64,000 nucleotides of DNA, from positions 124,001 to 188,000 of the forward strand of contig NZ_CP058579.1 in NCBI RefSeq assembly GCF_013402875.1, read 5' to 3'. Positions 1 to 9,330 of this stretch are shown here, piece after piece (the first letter of the stretch is position 1; the number at the start of each line of letters is the position of its first letter). The notes under the pieces are model-generated. The model was not told the DNA's origin. It made no database searches and saw only the letters and a list, made by a program, of their open reading frames with translations. This stretch comes from Halorarum salinum. GTDB taxonomy: Archaea; Halobacteriota; Halobacteria; Halobacteriales; Haloferacaceae. The translations under genes were made by a program, and so were the position numbers.

Positions 1-2
1 CT

Positions 3-734
3 CAACCGGTGACCGTCGAACGTCCGTTCGCACCAGAAACGGTACCCGAACGGCTGAACGCCACAACGGACTGGGACCACCATAAGGAAACCCACCGGAC
101 GCTCGTTCGGAACGGGAGCGGTGCCTCGTTCGTCTACTCGGAGGCGACCCGTGACGGGCCGATCACCGCACCAACGTCGTACGACCTATCCCTGAAATTC
201 GCCCAGACGACGGACGTAGCGTCCGGGACGATGTTGCGGAAGAACTCGTACGGGTCCGACAGCCCCATCGAGACCATCGAGTACTACAACGAACCCAGCA
301 CCCTCCATGCGCATGCCATCCACCACGCTGGCGGGAAGACGTACGAGGACATCGAACACGTCCCGGTGGAGGAGGAGTCCTCGGCCGAACTCGCGACCGC
401 AACCGATCGGTGGGCGTGGGACGGTCGTACCGTGTTCGATGCTATCGACGACGTGACCTGGGAGTACGTCACCCACGAGACGCGGAGTGACGGACAGCAG
501 GTTTCGATCTACGAGGCGACGAGCATACGCGATGACCGCGACGTCGTCGAGGGTCAACTGCAGATTACCGATACTGGTGTCGTTGTGGCCGCCAGCATCG
601 TGACGTCGGATCCACAAGCGGAACGGCTCTCTCGAACGGAGTTCTCGCTCACGCTCGGTCCCCAAGACATCCCCGAACCGGAGTGGACGGAGCGAGCAGA
701 AGGTCGTCACGTGATCGATTTGGACGACAGGTAA
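3..734 (+). CDS. Partial haloarchaeal lipoprotein-like protein (DUF7537-like), C-terminal part
   Basis: The reading frame is open to the left edge of the window, so the gene probably starts outside it; an internal GTG at 9 is the first possible start seen. About 240 residues remain: acidic, beta-rich, with no membrane segment. The C-terminal pattern (alternating strands, then PEPEWTERA and a short acidic tail) resembles the haloarchaeal DUF7537 lipoproteins, which look like LolA-type lipid-carrier folds. If so, the missing N-terminus would carry a signal peptide and lipobox. The family assignment is from memory of its tail pattern and is moderate. No function is known. Confidence 0.6.
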   Translation, partial: QPVTVERPFAPETVPERLNATTDWDHHKETHRTLVRNGSGASFVYSEATRDGPITAPTSYDLSLKFAQTTDVASGTMLRKNSYGSDSPIETIEYYNEPSTLHAHAIHHAGGKTYEDIEHVPVEEESSAELATATDRWAWDGRTVFDAIDDVTWEYVTHETRSDGQQVSIYEATSIRDDRDVVEGQLQITDTGVVVAASIVTSDPQAERLSRTEFSLTLGPQDIPEPEWTERAEGRHVIDLDDR

Positions 735-846
735 AGCTGGTATAGAGAGGCCAAGAGCTGGCAGATAGGAAACAAGGGACGGTCACACGAGGAGCGACGG
801 GGGAGTTACAGAGTGTGCGATCACCGACACGCCCCATCCGTGACCG

Positions 847-1356
847 CTACGGGTCGGGCACGGAGCGGCGACCTGCGAGAACGCAGTTCCAGCAGGGAAA
901 GTCATTGGTCAGGCTATCGCATTCGCAGGGGTGCTCCTCCTCGTCGGTGTCTTCGCTGGATTCGCCGTCTGTGTCGACGAGTTCGTCAGTGACGTCGACA
1001 CGCTCCGGGGACTCCTTCTCCGCAAGGTACTGCTCCTTCGAGAGCGACCGGTCGGTCGTCCCGGAGCCGTCCGCGGCGAGTTGGGCATGCACTGCTGCCT
1101 CGAGGACCGGGTTTCTGATCGCGACTGCGACGCAGTGCTTACACGCCCCGTCGTATTTCTCGTCGGCCGGGCACTCACAGTGCATGGGAAGGCCGTCGGT
1201 TACGGTGACTTGGTACTCGTGGTTCTCGGGATCAGGGTGGCTGCCGTTGCGGACGAGCAATCCTTGGTCGAGAAGTTTGAATTCGAACGCCTCGTACTGG
1301 GCGCGTTTGAGGACGCGTGTCGATACATCTAGTTGGGCAAGTGGATGTGCTGGCAT
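847..1356 (-). CDS. SWIM zinc-finger domain protein
   Basis: 169-residue protein. Residues about 50-80 hold a SWIM-type zinc motif: CEC followed about 12 residues later by CKHC (C-x-C...C-x-H). SWIM domains bind DNA or protein partners. A second Cys cluster near the C-terminus (CEC...CWNC, about 145-160) could bind another metal. The middle is acidic and probably disordered. Haloarchaea carry many such small SWIM proteins, often beside plasmid or repair genes, with no defined role. It ends with TAG, so TAG is an ordinary stop codon in this genome. The start is the first ATG. Confidence 0.8.
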   Translation of the reverse strand: MPAHPLAQLDVSTRVLKRAQYEAFEFKLLDQGLLVRNGSHPDPENHEYQVTVTDGLPMHCECPADEKYDGACKHCVAVAIRNPVLEAAVHAQLAADGSGTTDRSLSKEQYLAEKESPERVDVTDELVDTDGESSEDTDEEEHPCECDSLTNDFPCWNCVLAGRRSVPDP

Positions 1357-1619
1357 GTCGGGACTGCGAGGGCGATCGTGTCGCCCCGCACCCTTCGGGG
1401 GCGGAGAAACGCTATGCTCTACACTCGAATCATCAGGGTTCCCTCGTATTCTACTTCAAAAGCTGGTAGAACACACATCACGACGTCAACGGTGCCGAGA
1501 CAAAGCGATTCTCGGAAGTGACTCCAGTACGGCTGACTGGTGTATGCAAAGTACAGGTGAGGAACTCAACGGCTAGAGAGTGAGTAGAATTATAGCCGCG
1601 TGCGTGTCTTCCTGAGACG

Positions 1620-1838
1620 ATGCAACCGCTCATCATCGTCATGGGCGTGTTCCTGATAGTGGTTGGGGCAGTCTCTATCCGGTTTCCTCACCGTATGAGG
1701 AACTACGTGAGCTCACGTGAATGGCAAGAACACCCCGAGAGAGCCGAGCGAAAACAGGAACTCTACGCACGTGCCGTCGGCGTGTTTCTCATGTGTGGAC
1801 TCGGCTTCATGCTCATTTTCATGGGACTAGTTTTGTAG
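1620..1838 (+). CDS. Small membrane protein, two transmembrane segments
   Basis: 72 residues. Two hydrophobic helices (about 4-22 and 50-71) flank a charged cytoplasmic-type loop rich in Arg, Glu and His (HRMRNYVSSREWQEHPERAERK). It begins directly at ATG with an AT-rich stretch about 30 bases upstream, as in leaderless haloarchaeal genes. The layout resembles small DUF6199-like proteins, but I cannot assign a function. It stands alone between oppositely oriented genes. Confidence 0.65.
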   Translation: MQPLIIVMGVFLIVVGAVSIRFPHRMRNYVSSREWQEHPERAERKQELYARAVGVFLMCGLGFMLIFMGLVL

Positions 1839-1907
1839 CGCGGTGCCTTCCCAGACTTGCTTAGCGGCTGTTCCATGCCAAACCACGACGAATGGATCGA
1901 GATCTTG

Positions 1908-3296
1908 TTACGATGACTCGGTTGCACTAATCGCTCGGAGCCGCCCATCGGACGCCCCGATGAAGACGTATCCCCCGATGACTGCCGGTGATGATTTCAC
2001 GTACGGACCATCTTCCCGATCGCTCTCGAACGCCACCCGCCAGGCGTTTTCACCGGCAGTGGTGACCGCTGAGACGCCATCTCGGCAGCCCACGTAGATT
2101 ACCCCATCCGCAACAGCGGGCGACGAGCGAGTGTCGGTCTTGATCTCGGCCGTCCATCGTCGCTCACCTGTCGCCGCATCAAGCGCGTATAGCTGTCCTC
2201 GGGTCACGCCGGAACACTCCGGTTCACCGTCACCGCCTCCGCCGTAACAGACTCGCATGGACGACGCTGCCACGTAGACTGTGCCGTCAGCGACTGCAGG
2301 CGACGTTCGAAGACTGACGTCATCGATTCCCGCAGTCCATAGCGTCTCTCCACTCGACGCATCGAGTGCCCAGACCTGTGCGGGAATTTCGGACTCCCCA
2401 TCGGTGGGCGCGCCATAGTAGACGACACCGTCGACGACGGCCGGCGACGAACCAGAATGGGTCGAAATGGATCGCGTCCAGACTTCGTCCCCGGTTTCCG
2501 CATCCACTGCGTACACAGCAGTCTCACCCAAGAAGTAGACCCGACCATCGGCGATGGCCGGTGACGAGTCGACGTTCTCCTTCTCGCCGAACTCGCGGTA
2601 CTCCCACTGAGTCTCTCCTGTGTCCGCGTCCAGTGCGAGAAACTTGCAGGCCTCGAACTCCTCCTCGTCGTCGGGCCCACTCACGATCAGCGGGCCATCG
2701 CCGTTCGTCCCGACGTACACCGTGCCGTCAGCGATGACTGGCGACGATGAGCCGAACCGATGGCCGATCTCTCGGCTCCAGGCTTCCTCACCCGAGTCCG
2801 CATCGATCGCATAAAACCGCTTGCCCCACGTACCGACATAGAGCGTGCCGTCCACGAGCGCGGGCGACGACGACGCGTATCCCTCGGGTTCGAACTGCCA
2901 TACTTGATCCCCAGTTTCGATATCGATCGCGTGGATCAGCCCCGGATCGCCGCTTCCCGGAACGTAGACGATTCCATCTCCGACGACGGGAGACGCGTTC
3001 ATCGTCGGCGTTCCAGCATCGTATCGCCAAGCTAGCTCTGGGTCACCCGTGCCGGGACCAGCGACGGTCGAGACGTAGCCGGTGTTTCGGGGATTTGCAC
3101 CGAACTGCGGCCAGGATCCATCGGGTGAGAGAGCAGTTTCAGAACTGTTCGCTTCGGACTGTGGTGTATCAGTGGGAGATTGAGTGGTATCTTCTGACGA
3201 CGGTTCGCCAAGACATCCTGCAAACGCAGCCGCCGAGAGTCCGGCGGTTGTTTTGAGGAACCCGCGTCGTGGGGAGGGAGTTCGTGAGGGGGACAT
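1908..3296 (-). CDS. PQQ-binding-like beta-propeller lipoprotein, Tat-exported
   Basis: About 462 residues from the ATG at 3296. A longer in-frame start at 3347 exists, but the Tat motif (SPRRGFLKTTAG) and lipobox (AAFAGC) fit the internal start. A Thr/Ser/Asp-rich linker leads into at least seven blade repeats of the type 'G-x-V-Y-V-G...A-L-D-A-x-T-G-E-x-x-W', the PQQ_2/quinoprotein dehydrogenase-like propeller. Such haloarchaeal proteins are anchored outside the membrane. Most are not proven PQQ enzymes and may be scaffolds like BamB. No partner gene adjoins it. Confidence 0.88.
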   Translation of the reverse strand: MSPSRTPSPRRGFLKTTAGLSAAAFAGCLGEPSSEDTTQSPTDTPQSEANSSETALSPDGSWPQFGANPRNTGYVSTVAGPGTGDPELAWRYDAGTPTMNASPVVGDGIVYVPGSGDPGLIHAIDIETGDQVWQFEPEGYASSSPALVDGTLYVGTWGKRFYAIDADSGEEAWSREIGHRFGSSSPVIADGTVYVGTNGDGPLIVSGPDDEEEFEACKFLALDADTGETQWEYREFGEKENVDSSPAIADGRVYFLGETAVYAVDAETGDEVWTRSISTHSGSSPAVVDGVVYYGAPTDGESEIPAQVWALDASSGETLWTAGIDDVSLRTSPAVADGTVYVAASSMRVCYGGGGDGEPECSGVTRGQLYALDAATGERRWTAEIKTDTRSSPAVADGVIYVGCRDGVSAVTTAGENAWRVAFESDREDGPYVKSSPAVIGGYVFIGASDGRLRAISATESS

Positions 3297-3675
3297 CGCG
3301 TGAGAGCTAGCACGGAATTCAGGAACTAATACATTTTCGAGGGACAAATACCTGCTTGAGCCACTGGAGAACGATCGAAAGTGAACACGGCGCTCTTGAG
3401 TGCGTCTGAGTTTGCAGACGCTTCTGAGTAGTGGATTCAGTCACTCGAAGTTGAAGCTAACTCGTATCGTATTTGGCGGTGGAGAGGCCAATTCAGATGG
3501 ACGACTACTGCGACTGGCCCGATCTCGGAAGTGGGGAACCCGCTCCGTGAGAGATTCGGTGGATGAAGCCGGTTCGGGATACCCCTGTCATCCCCGGGGC
3601 ATGCCCACCTCGTTGGTGAGTCGGTCGATATATAATGAAAACTGTTGGTCAAATAGCCACTTCACTCTGATCTCG
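3297..3675. other. Intergenic stretch, no gene seen
   Basis: It separates the ends of two minus-strand genes. I find no convincing coding frame and no RNA gene. It is less GC-rich than its neighbours and contains short AT tracts (for example around 3630-3640) that could be promoters or decayed sequence. Confidence 0.4.
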
Positions 3676-5892
3676 TTAGTACGCCTGGATCGATGGCGTC
3701 TCACTCTCAGTAAGATATGACTTGATATCCGACTCACGGAACCCACTCGCTGAAAGGACACTCACCGCAGCACGGATACACTGCTCGCGGTACCACTCGG
3801 CATCGTAGTGGTCGACCTGCTCGTGAGCGAGTCGAACGCGCTCTGTCCCACGTCCGTCAGCATCGACGACGACGTACTCGACCTGTTGGCCAGGCGCGAG
3901 TGGCGTTCCCTGCCGTTTTATCCGCCGGAGCGCACAGACTGTGAGCGTCTCTTGGGAGTACTGTTCGACGTCCTTCGAGACCCGCTGTTGTACCTCGAGT
4001 TGCTCTACAGGGACGTCCTCTTCGGCAAGTTTGGTGAGCCATCTCTCTAAGACGCCAAGGACAGCGTCCACGTCGCGCGACCGGTCGAACGCCGCGATGA
4101 GATCACGCTGCACCTGCGCGACGAACGGCGGCGTGTCGTGCTGGCGGCACTCGATTCCCCGGAGCTTCACCGCTTCGCCCAGATCCACGGCCGGGGTGGC
4201 TGGAAGATCCTCGTCACGGCGCCGGCCAAAGTACTTCGTGAGCGCCCCGGCGTTCGATTCTCTCAGGGGGCAGAACGCCACCCAGTCGAATGCCGCCTCG
4301 TACTCCAGTTCGATCTGGGCCTCTCGTGAGACCTCGTCCGTGATCGCCTTGAGCGGGCGGCGGTCTTCATTGTCGACGTCAGCCGCCGGCGTCACCCAGA
4401 TCGAGTCCACGATGCCGTGGAGCACGCGCCAGCCGCCCTCCTCCAGCGCTGCTTTCGCGTCGAGGAGGATCTCCCGAGCGTAGGCGTTGATCGTCTCGTG
4501 GCACTCGATCCGGCCGTATTTCGCGTTCGCGTGTCCCTGGTAGCCGAAACAGGAGACGAGAATCCACTTGATGGCCGAGGAGCGTTGCTCCAGCCGGGCC
4601 TGCTCTTCCGGATTATCGGTCGTCTTCATGGCCACCTTCATTGCATCGCGATCATCGATGAGCGGCCCGAGGATGTCGCCGAGGTAGCCCTTCTCTTTGC
4701 AGATAGTGTATCCGAGTCTGGGGACGACATCTCGTGCGTCGTCCTCGTCACAGCAGCCGCAGCGGACAGTTTCTGGAGACACGTTGTACCTCCGGATGAT
4801 GTTGGGGTACATCGAGGCGAAGTCCAGCTCGTGGACGCCGACCTCGGGTGCGAGCGTCGCTCCCCCACGGTCGGCGTCGTCGAGCGTCGCCATCGACTTC
4901 GTGAACTCTGGGCGCCACGGGCGCCACGGGACAAGCACGCCACGCGAGCGGGCCTCGCGGATCTGCATCGCCGTGAGACAGCGCCCGATCGACGCCCACG
5001 AGAGTTCTTGCAGGGGGAGGCCGGCCCGTTTGACGAGATCGAGACACCCCGGCATCCCCCCTTGTGAGTAGAAGAACGTGTTCGACCGGTCGATGATCAC
5101 CCGTCCTGGGAGGTGATACCGGGCGGGTGAGTGGCTGATCCGGCCATACGTCTGGTAGGTCGACGACCCGGCGAGGATGTCCCAGCCCGGACGTCGCCCC
5201 AGGTCGAACTCGTCTAGGCCGTAGGTCTCGGCGGCCTCGTAGAGCAGCGGTACGACCTCGGCGGTGTCCATGACGAACACGTCCGGGTCCGCCTCGTCGA
5301 CGATCGCCTGGACGTGCTCGACGACTGCCCGTGGCCCACGCCCGACGCGCTCCCCGTCGACGCGGAGCTGTGGGAGCGCGTCGATCCCGCGCGCCGCCTC
5401 GTACACGGGGAAGCCCAATTCGAGCGTTCGAAGCTCACGAAAACTGGTGTCCGGAGCGGCCTCCGTCCCCGTTTCGAGGGCGTACCGGAACTGCCGGGAG
5501 AGGTCGACGTTGTAGCAGGTGACGCCGTCGGGGTGACCGTACTGCTGGGCGCGCTGTGCGACTGACTGGACGGCGTCGATCAAGTGGACGTCCACGCGGA
5601 GGAGCGGGCACTCCGGGGTTCGCCACGACTGGCGCCAGTGCTCGATGTCGACGGAGGCGACCGCCTCCTGCGGTGCGAGCCACTCACCGAGTTCGACGAG
5701 GTCCTCGCGCGGCGTCTCCTGGCCAGTGGTAACGGAGGGGTTCGGGCCACCCGAGCGCCCGTAGAGGTCCGAGACGGGATTGCCGAGATACAGCGTCGGT
5801 CGGTACTCCGGGTTCGCCACCGTCCGCACGCTGTCCTCGGTTAGCCGCCACTCGCGTACGCCGCCCTCCTCCAGATAGTCAACTGTCAGCAT
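3676..5892 (-). CDS. Accessory family-B DNA polymerase (PolB2-like)
   Basis: 738 residues, somewhat shorter than replicative archaeal PolB. An Exo I-like DIE sits at 82-84. Polymerase motif A is LDFASMYPNII (about 356-366, metal-binding D357). Motif B lies in 442-473 (KWILVSCFGYQG, then KYGRIE). Motif C is HGIVDSIWV (492-500) instead of the usual Y-G-D-T-D-S, so only the second aspartate (D496) remains. By family knowledge that is the more important metal ligand, so activity is possible but likely altered. Its start overlaps the preceding small gene by 14 bases and it ends a three-gene operon with a RadA-like gene. That setting suggests repair or translesion synthesis rather than replication. 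Confidence 0.88.
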   Translation of the reverse strand: MLTVDYLEEGGVREWRLTEDSVRTVANPEYRPTLYLGNPVSDLYGRSGGPNPSVTTGQETPREDLVELGEWLAPQEAVASVDIEHWRQSWRTPECPLLRVDVHLIDAVQSVAQRAQQYGHPDGVTCYNVDLSRQFRYALETGTEAAPDTSFRELRTLELGFPVYEAARGIDALPQLRVDGERVGRGPRAVVEHVQAIVDEADPDVFVMDTAEVVPLLYEAAETYGLDEFDLGRRPGWDILAGSSTYQTYGRISHSPARYHLPGRVIIDRSNTFFYSQGGMPGCLDLVKRAGLPLQELSWASIGRCLTAMQIREARSRGVLVPWRPWRPEFTKSMATLDDADRGGATLAPEVGVHELDFASMYPNIIRRYNVSPETVRCGCCDEDDARDVVPRLGYTICKEKGYLGDILGPLIDDRDAMKVAMKTTDNPEEQARLEQRSSAIKWILVSCFGYQGHANAKYGRIECHETINAYAREILLDAKAALEEGGWRVLHGIVDSIWVTPAADVDNEDRRPLKAITDEVSREAQIELEYEAAFDWVAFCPLRESNAGALTKYFGRRRDEDLPATPAVDLGEAVKLRGIECRQHDTPPFVAQVQRDLIAAFDRSRDVDAVLGVLERWLTKLAEEDVPVEQLEVQQRVSKDVEQYSQETLTVCALRRIKRQGTPLAPGQQVEYVVVDADGRGTERVRLAHEQVDHYDAEWYREQCIRAAVSVLSASGFRESDIKSYLTESETPSIQAY

Positions 5893-6154
5893 CCTCGGCG
5901 GATTCCTCGAGTGTCTCGACCCGGTCCTCTAATTCGTCGAGCCGGCGCTCCTGTTCGAGGTCGATCGAGACGATCATCGGGGCGAGACGGTCCTCGTGGT
6001 TGAGGATGCCCGCAGCGTCGGCGTGCTCGCGAACGTATTCGAACAGCCGGTCGAAGCGGGGCTGGTCCCGTCGCCGAAGCGTCCGTCGGAAGGACTGCCA
6101 GCGATCTTCGACCGATCGGATGAGATCTCTGTAGGTCGGGTTAGTCCTGCCCAT
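5879..6154 (-). CDS. Small charged helical protein of the PolB2 cassette
   Basis: 91 residues, very rich in Arg in the first half and Asp/Glu in the second. The last 25 residues form a predicted coiled coil (RRLDELEDRVETLEES). Its ATG directly follows the stop of the RadA-like gene (adjacent codons) and its 3' end overlaps the polymerase start by 14 bases, so all three are translationally linked. I do not recognise a domain. A role as linker or clamp-like adaptor between the RadA-like protein and the polymerase is only inference from the gene order. Confidence 0.78.
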   Translation of the reverse strand: MGRTNPTYRDLIRSVEDRWQSFRRTLRRRDQPRFDRLFEYVREHADAAGILNHEDRLAPMIVSIDLEQERRLDELEDRVETLEESAEDADS

Positions 6155-6859
6155 TTACGACCTCCCTGGCCCTGAGGTCGCCGTTACGTGCCCCGTGGGT
6201 GTGACGGGCTCGACTGGCTCGCCGACCCGCTTCGCCCGATGCTCGAGGATCTTGCACCAGAACGTAATCGTCGTCTGGACCCAGCCGTCGCCCTCGGGAT
6301 AGACGAGCGTCTCGTGGCCATCACCCTCGAACCGGGGACCGAATCGCGTGTCCGTACACTCGAGCGAGTGGTGTGCGGCGGTCGCGATGGGCTCGGAGAA
6401 CTCGTCGACGGCCGTCCGAGTGAGCAGTACAGGGACGTCATGGGTCCGGGACACGCCTGCGAGCGTGGCGAGCCGGCGAACGAGGAGCCCCTCCGCCTGC
6501 CACTGAGGGATGTCGTCCGTCCGGTAGAACCCGTCGACGGCAGGGGCGACCACCAGCCTGGTTGAGTCGTCGACGAGCGTTGGGAGGCGGTCGAGCAGCG
6601 CTGCATGCTGCCACGGCGTGTGACCGCGAGCGACGTGAATTCGGTCCAAATAGCCCTGATGCGGGACGAGTTCCCAGAGGGTCGAACTCTGTGCGTGTCC
6701 GCGAGCGTCGATCCAGACTGCACTCCCATCGGTGCCCAGGAGTTCGTCGACGACGAGCGTGTGGAGCGGATCGAGGCCGAGTTCGGGGTCGACCTGGAGC
6801 AGCGTCACGCCTGTATCGAGCGTCGGGAGGTCGATTGATGGATGCCGTCTGGTGTGCAT
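6155..6859 (-). CDS. RadA/RecA-like protein with degenerate Walker A, PolB2-associated
   Basis: About 234 residues from the ATG at 6859; an upstream ATG at 6967 would add a poorly conserved tail. The core lines up with RadA: 'GSAVWIDARG' matches the post-Walker 'GSVIYIDTEGT' strand, 'YLDRIHVARGHTPWQHAALL' matches 'DNIYVARAFNSDHQMLL', 'STRLVVAPAVDGFYRTD' matches the Walker B strand, and 'HDVPVLLTRTAVDE' matches 'YDIAVVVTNQVQA'. Where RadA has G-x4-GKT, this protein reads DPELGLDPL, so the P-loop lysine and threonine are gone and ATP binding is unlikely. First gene of the cassette. A comparison with bacterial ImuA (RecA-like partner of mutasome polymerases) is inference. Confidence 0.75.
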   Translation of the reverse strand: MHTRRHPSIDLPTLDTGVTLLQVDPELGLDPLHTLVVDELLGTDGSAVWIDARGHAQSSTLWELVPHQGYLDRIHVARGHTPWQHAALLDRLPTLVDDSTRLVVAPAVDGFYRTDDIPQWQAEGLLVRRLATLAGVSRTHDVPVLLTRTAVDEFSEPIATAAHHSLECTDTRFGPRFEGDGHETLVYPEGDGWVQTTITFWCKILEHRAKRVGEPVEPVTPTGHVTATSGPGRS

Positions 6860-7164
6860 ACGAGACAGTCCAGTCGGTGAACGCTTGTACGTCAGCCATG
6901 GACGGTCGGTGAAAGTGAACGTATCCAGACACCCCGGAGCCAATCTGAAGTTCCTGGTGAGGAACACGGCTCACGTCTTGTGAATTTCCATCCGAACTAG
7001 AGGGGGATGACGTGGCAGATGGTGAGAGTGAAAGTGGACGAGGTCTCGCACTGGCAGTGTCGTCATGAGTGGAGTCACGAGGTTCTTTGATTGCGTTAGA
7101 TGGATGGTCAGCGAGGGAGAGTGAATCGCCCCGCACTCCTCAGAGGCTGATAAACCATACTTGA
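6860..7164. other. Upstream region of the PolB2 cassette
   Basis: It holds the presumed promoter of the minus-strand polymerase cassette. No additional gene is convincing. Part may be transcribed as a leader or as an N-terminal extension of the RadA-like gene, if translation begins at 6967. Confidence 0.35.
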
Positions 7165-7287
7165 GATGAACCGGCCGGTCCAGGGTTCTTGGCACAATTG
7201 GATGCGGCGATCAGTGATGCGGTTTCCGAGCTGCAGCAGGTTTTGTTTGAGCCGTTGGAGAATGCGTGGGTGGCGGCGAAGAAGTAA
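7165..7287 (+). pseudogene. Fragment of an unidentified protein C-terminus
   Basis: A 40-codon open stretch reads FLAQLDAAISDAVSELQQV then FEPLENAWVAAKK and stops with TAA at 7285. The amphipathic helix and codon use look like a genuine protein tail, but a TGA lies just upstream (7162-7164) and there is no start. It is probably the end of a gene lost by rearrangement. I do not recognise the parent protein. Confidence 0.3.
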
Positions 7288-7419
7288 GCTGACGTGGTTT
7301 TCTGTAATTCCCAGCTGGCACTCGCCAGCAGTACATTCAAGCCTAGCAATGAAATTTGAATAGCTCTCGGAAGCTGGGAGACTGTGAGAGCCGATCTATG
7401 CATAAATATGTTCTTTTAT

Positions 7420-9330
7420 CTATGATTCATCCATTGGTGATCGTACTCCATACTCCATCGCCGTAAGGTCCCTCGTGCTATCGAGAAGTCGGTGGACCTC
7501 GCCGTCGCTCTCCCAGACCGTTCCTCTGGCCTCACTCAGAACATACCAGGTATCGACGTCCCACTCGATATCGAGCTCATGTTTCTGCCAGACTTTGAGC
7601 TCGAACTCCTTGTCGTTGAGATCAGCGACCAGATACCGGCCCTCCACACGATTCGACCGCGTCCTTTTCTTCTCCTTCACCTGAACCGCGATCGGAGACG
7701 GAAGCCGACTGTTCCCCGGGATATCCTCCCAGGTGAGGATGGAGTCTTTGTCAACGTTCAAAACGGGCGATGAATTCGATTCATCTCCGGTTCTAGGAGA
7801 CGGATCAGAGGTAGTTGTCTCGCATGTCGGCTCTTCTCTTGCATCAATCAGGGAGGTTGCTTTCGTCCACGATCCAAAGAAATTGGCGTACATTGAGGCA
7901 GAGACTCGCCCGTGATGATCCATGTCTGTCGTTTTCGGCATCCGTTTGAGCTCGTCTCGAACGCGTCGGAGTTCCTCAAGGAGTCGAGCACGCTTGTCGA
8001 TCCCTGCAGCTTCAAGCGCTTCATCCCATGAGCCGAATTCCTGGAGACAGTCATACGCTTTGTACGCGCCGTCCGAATCCATCTCCGACGCGTACGGCAC
8101 GAGGTTATCACCGTCATCAAGACGCTGAATCTCGTCGATGAGTGCCTCTCGGGATGGTCCAGAATCTGGGGAGGACTCCGTGGCGCTGTCGTCGGGCTGA
8201 CTGTGTGATTCGTCGGTCGAAACGTGTGCTTGGGATCCCTGTTCGCGATCTTTGACGCTGGAGAAATCTGCGGCATCGCGTGCTGCAGTTATCGTCCCAA
8301 ACTTATTGGCATACATCCCGGAGCTGTATCGACCGTGTTCATCGACTGAGTGGTTGACGGTATCTCTCCGATGTCAGCAGCAACACGCTCTAGTTCAGTG
8401 AGGAGCGACTCCCTTCGGTCGATACCGGCAGCGTCCAGTGCATCGTTCCACGATCCGAACTTCCGATAATACTCGTGAGTCGAATACGATCCTTGATCGT
8501 CCATCTCGGGAGCCTTTGGCGCGCCGCCGAGTTCCTCTGTCAAGGTCTGGAGTTCGTTGATGAGATCGTCCCGCGTGGGTCGTTGACCATTGCTCCTCGA
8601 GGACTGCTCAGTGGTCGCTGTCTCGGTCTCAGTGCTCGATTTCTTCTCCGTACCACTGCTGTCGGCTCCCGACGAAAGAGCCTCCTCAAGTCTTGTATAG
8701 AGCTGTTTGGATTCCACCACCGAGGAACTCGGCTTCTCATCTGAGGCGGCCAGCACCCCCTCAAGCTTCGACTTCGCCTCACAGTACTGCTGGCTTGCCC
8801 GACCTTCCTCGCCGTTTATCGAGGCTGTCCGTGCATCACTGACGAGCCGCTGAGCCTCTGTGAGCAACTCCTCGAATCGAACCTGCCGGTCAGCTCTTTC
8901 GAGACAGGTATTGGTGAACTCCACACCGGCTTCCGCCCTGGCTGTGTCAAGATCGTACTTCTCGCCCAATTCCGCAGCGGATTCGAACCGCGACTTGGCT
9001 GCGTCCAACACGGCTTCAACTGTAGTGAACCCGTTACTGGTCGCGACGACGTCGCAGCATTCGAGGAGCCGCTCGCCTGCGCCACACCGTTCCTCATACG
9101 CAGCGGTACGAATGTATCTCGCAGCAGCTTCGAGATCAGTCCCGGCACCGTCGGGGATTTTGAGCGTCTGATTATTCGTCTGGATTCGGATTGTACGATG
9201 CTTCCAGAAGAGTTGGCCCGCCTGCTGAACGTCGACACTCGTGACATCCTCGTGGCGAATCTGGATGGTTTGATTCGCTGGATCATTCCCGACGACGCAG
9301 ACCGACAGGTCCGCGCGCGCCGCTCGCGCC
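7420..9330 (-). pseudogene. HNH-associated-repeat protein with PH-like front, frameshifted and 5'-truncated
   Basis: One ancestral frame runs from about 9330 down to 7420. The front part (about 9330-9130) has short strands (DPANQTIQIRHEDV, QTNNQTLKIPDG) like a PH/GRAM-type domain, then helices (AAARYIRTAAYEERCGAGER). It then carries repeats of the homing-endonuclease-associated type: 'L...LTEELGGAPKAPEMDDQG...YYRKFGSWNDALDAAGID' and two or three similar units. Near 8345 the frame slips by one base: the second ORF resumes as DEHGRYSSGMYANKFG, completing a repeat. No start codon is found at the 5' end, where a GC-rich block begins. A C-terminal domain of about 110 residues follows the repeats. 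The tail residues differ from nuclease motifs, so catalytic function is not shown. Confidence 0.6.

Noticed and set aside
815-1576. Long plus-strand open frame of 253 codons
   Set aside because: It is the shadow of the SWIM protein gene on the other strand; its translation is Ser/Arg-rich without a fold.
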